Notes under the pieces: model-generated
What the model was told of the DNA's origin: nothing
Seen by the model: only the letters and a program-made list of their open reading frames with translations
Databases searched by the model: none
Position numbers and translations under genes: made by a program
Assembly: GCA_002426555.1 (NCBI GenBank)
Contig: DIQU01000037.1
Span: forward strand, 4,835 to 11,450
Length of the DNA stretch: 6,616 nt
Direction of reading: 5' to 3'
Source: Firmicutes bacterium UBA5454
Lineage (GTDB): Bacteria > Bacillota > Clostridia > Caldicoprobacterales > DTU083
Shown: piece after piece, positions 5,522-6,616 of the stretch
How positions within the stretch are numbered: position 1 is the stretch's first letter
How the letters are laid out: each line of letters starts with the position of its first letter

Positions 5522-6358
5522 TTAGAATGCTATAACTAACCCGCCCTGATCCGCATAGGTAGAGCTTACTGCACCCATTTCCACTATAAAAACATCCTTA
5601 AAGGAATACCTTTCCATAACCAGATCTTTGAACTTCAAAGCTCTTTGGTAACAATTACAATGGGCGATTCCCAGAACTTTTTCGCTCAACCGGCTGCCTT
5701 CCTCATCAATGATTTCCACAAGACGTTTGAAGGCTCTTTCATAGCCTCTCACTTTTTCAACCAGGCGTATACTGTTGTTGTCATTGCCCATAATTGGTTT
5801 GATGTTTAAGACACTGGCTGCTTTTCCAATGATGGGATTGAGTCTCCCCAATTTCGTAATATGATCCAGGTTCTCCAACAGGAAGTAAGTTCTCATTTCC
5901 TTTATGTAAGCGCTGACCTTTTCCACGACTTCATTATTCAATAAATTGTTCTTCAGGCATTCATGAATTTTCAAGTGTACCATGGTCTCTCCAATGACAG
6001 CGCTCATGGAATCGAATACATGAATAAACTTGTCCTTGACATCTTCCAGGAAAATGGCTTTAGCTTGCATGGCAGTACTATAGGAGTTGCTGAGGCTGGA
6101 TGCAAGGGTCACAACGAAAAGGTTGTCTCCATATTTAAAAGCATTCAAGTAGTCCTGTATGGAGGGACAAGATGATCTTGGCGGAGTTTTGCTTTTTTTC
6201 ATATGTTGCAGGAAGGCTTTAATATCAAGATTATCATCATCTGCATATTCCCTGTCCTCAATTCGAACCGTTAGGGGGACTATCTCCACTCCGGTTTCTT
6301 TTTGCATTTCTTCTGATACATCGCAACAGCTGTCTGCGATAATTCTTCTGTCGTTCAT
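5522..6358 (-). CDS. DegV family protein (FakB-like fatty-acid-binding)
   Basis: A 278-residue cytoplasmic protein of the usual DegV length. Family marks are IIADSCCDV (6-14), VPLTV (27-31), SCPSIQDY (63-70), TLASSLSNSYSTA (84-96) corresponding to the SSxLSGTYQ block, FDSMSAVIGE (115-124), LENLDHITKLGRL (161-173) corresponding to the LxxLxxGGR block, IKPIMG (186-191), and the C-terminal GAVSSTYADQGG (262-273). DegV proteins bind a fatty acid and, in FakAB systems, present it to the kinase FakA for phosphorylation. No fakA is in the window. The C-terminal motif departs from the commoner HTGPG form, which suggests a separate subfamily and an uncertain ligand. ATG 6358 has GAGGGG about 4 nt upstream. 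It is transcribed alone as far as can be seen, from its own predicted promoter. Confidence 0.9.
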   Translation of the reverse strand: MNDRRIIADSCCDVSEEMQKETGVEIVPLTVRIEDREYADDDNLDIKAFLQHMKKSKTPPRSSCPSIQDYLNAFKYGDNLFVVTLASSLSNSYSTAMQAKAIFLEDVKDKFIHVFDSMSAVIGETMVHLKIHECLKNNLLNNEVVEKVSAYIKEMRTYFLLENLDHITKLGRLNPIIGKAASVLNIKPIMGNDNNSIRLVEKVRGYERAFKRLVEIIDEEGSRLSEKVLGIAHCNCYQRALKFKDLVMERYSFKDVFIVEMGAVSSTYADQGGLVIAF

Positions 6359-6416
6359 TTAACCCCTCTTTCTTTGAATATCTGTATTGATTTCGTTCTC
6401 AGTAATTTGTCGTATT

Positions 6417-6446
6417 ATTCTAACATGAATATAGAACAAAAAACAA
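6417..6446 (-). promoter_or_regulatory. Probable promoter of the DegV gene
   Basis: On the - strand, TTGTTT (6446-6441), an 18-nt spacer and TAGAAT (6422-6417) preceded by TGT, an extended -10. The predicted leader is about 50 nt. Confidence 0.45.
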
Positions 6447-6467
6447 TGATGTATACATAAAAGTTTT

Positions 6468-6495
6468 AAGATTCTTCGCTGCGCTTTGAATGACA
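6468..6495 (-). repeat. Half copy of the TGTCATTC...GAATCT intergenic repeat
   Basis: Read on the - strand, it starts TGTCATTC and ends GAATCTT, with GCGCAGCGAA between. It matches 20 of 28 positions of 4846-4873, with the ends best conserved. No second half is found on either side, so it is a solo or truncated unit just upstream of the DegV promoter. Confidence 0.55.
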
Positions 6496-6551
6496 CTCTG
6501 ATCCGTAGATACATTACTGCACTCATATAACAACCATCTAAGCTGCAATAA

Positions 6552-6616
6552 CTATAGAGTAACCCAGCCGGATTTTTCGTGGGATTCACACACTTTTTCC
6601 ATTACATACTGTATAT
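6552..6616 (-). CDS. Possible C-terminal end of a gene running off the window
   Basis: A - strand frame is open from the window edge and stops at TAG 6554-6552, reading about 20 residues that end MEKVCESHEKSGWVTL. The composition looks like ordinary protein, but the stretch is too short to identify. It would lie upstream of DegV in the same direction, about 190 bp away. It could equally be noncoding. Confidence 0.28.
   Translation of the reverse strand, partial: IQYVMEKVCESHEKSGWVTL

Noticed and set aside
5963..6362. + strand frames inside the DegV gene
   Set aside because: Shadow frames opposite a conserved gene, with no ribosome binding site.
6359..6589. 76-residue - strand frame upstream of DegV
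   Set aside because: It spans the half repeat and the DegV promoter, has no recognisable domain, and ends directly at the DegV start. Its composition is not protein-like.

Overview
The window looks like a chromosomal segment from a low-to-moderate-GC Firmicute, most likely a member of the Clostridia. Supporting signs are strong AGGAGG-type ribosome binding sites, GTG and TTG starts, a DegV/FakB-family protein, and a three-gene set resembling Bacillus subtilis ydjG-ydjH-ydjI. The assignment is inference from gene content. I see no rRNA, tRNA, CRISPR array, transposase or phage gene.

Layout. (a) 45-1379, + strand: a eukaryotic-type hexokinase of about 444 residues. (b) 4678 to 1402, - strand: a tight three-gene operon. 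It encodes an SPFH-domain protein with three C-terminal zinc ribbons, a protein with two N-terminal zinc ribbons and one C-terminal membrane helix, and a secreted or membrane-anchored TPM-domain protein. The first two genes are 24 bp apart and the last two overlap by 8 bp. (c) 4679-5161: a divergent, AT-rich intergenic region holding the operon promoter, a 63-bp palindromic repeat element, two further imperfect palindromes and a promoter for the next gene. (d) 5162-5422, + strand: an 86-residue glutaredoxin/thioredoxin-like protein with a CPHC active site. (e) 5426-5505: a long imperfect hairpin flanked internally by A and T tracts, well placed as a bidirectional terminator. (f) 6358 to 5522, - strand: a DegV-family (fatty-acid-binding, FakB-like) protein. 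(g) 6359-6616: its promoter, a half copy of the palindromic repeat, and perhaps the last codons of another - strand gene that runs off the window.

How the genes work together. The SPFH, zinc-ribbon and TPM proteins form one membrane-associated module. In B. subtilis the homologous set is linked to the phage-shock protein PspA and envelope stress. Here the SPFH gene comes first and no pspA is visible in the window. The hexokinase (sugar phosphorylation), the small redox protein and the DegV protein (fatty-acid handling) appear to be independent transcription units. The operon is the most interesting item; the palindromic repeat with its half copy comes second.
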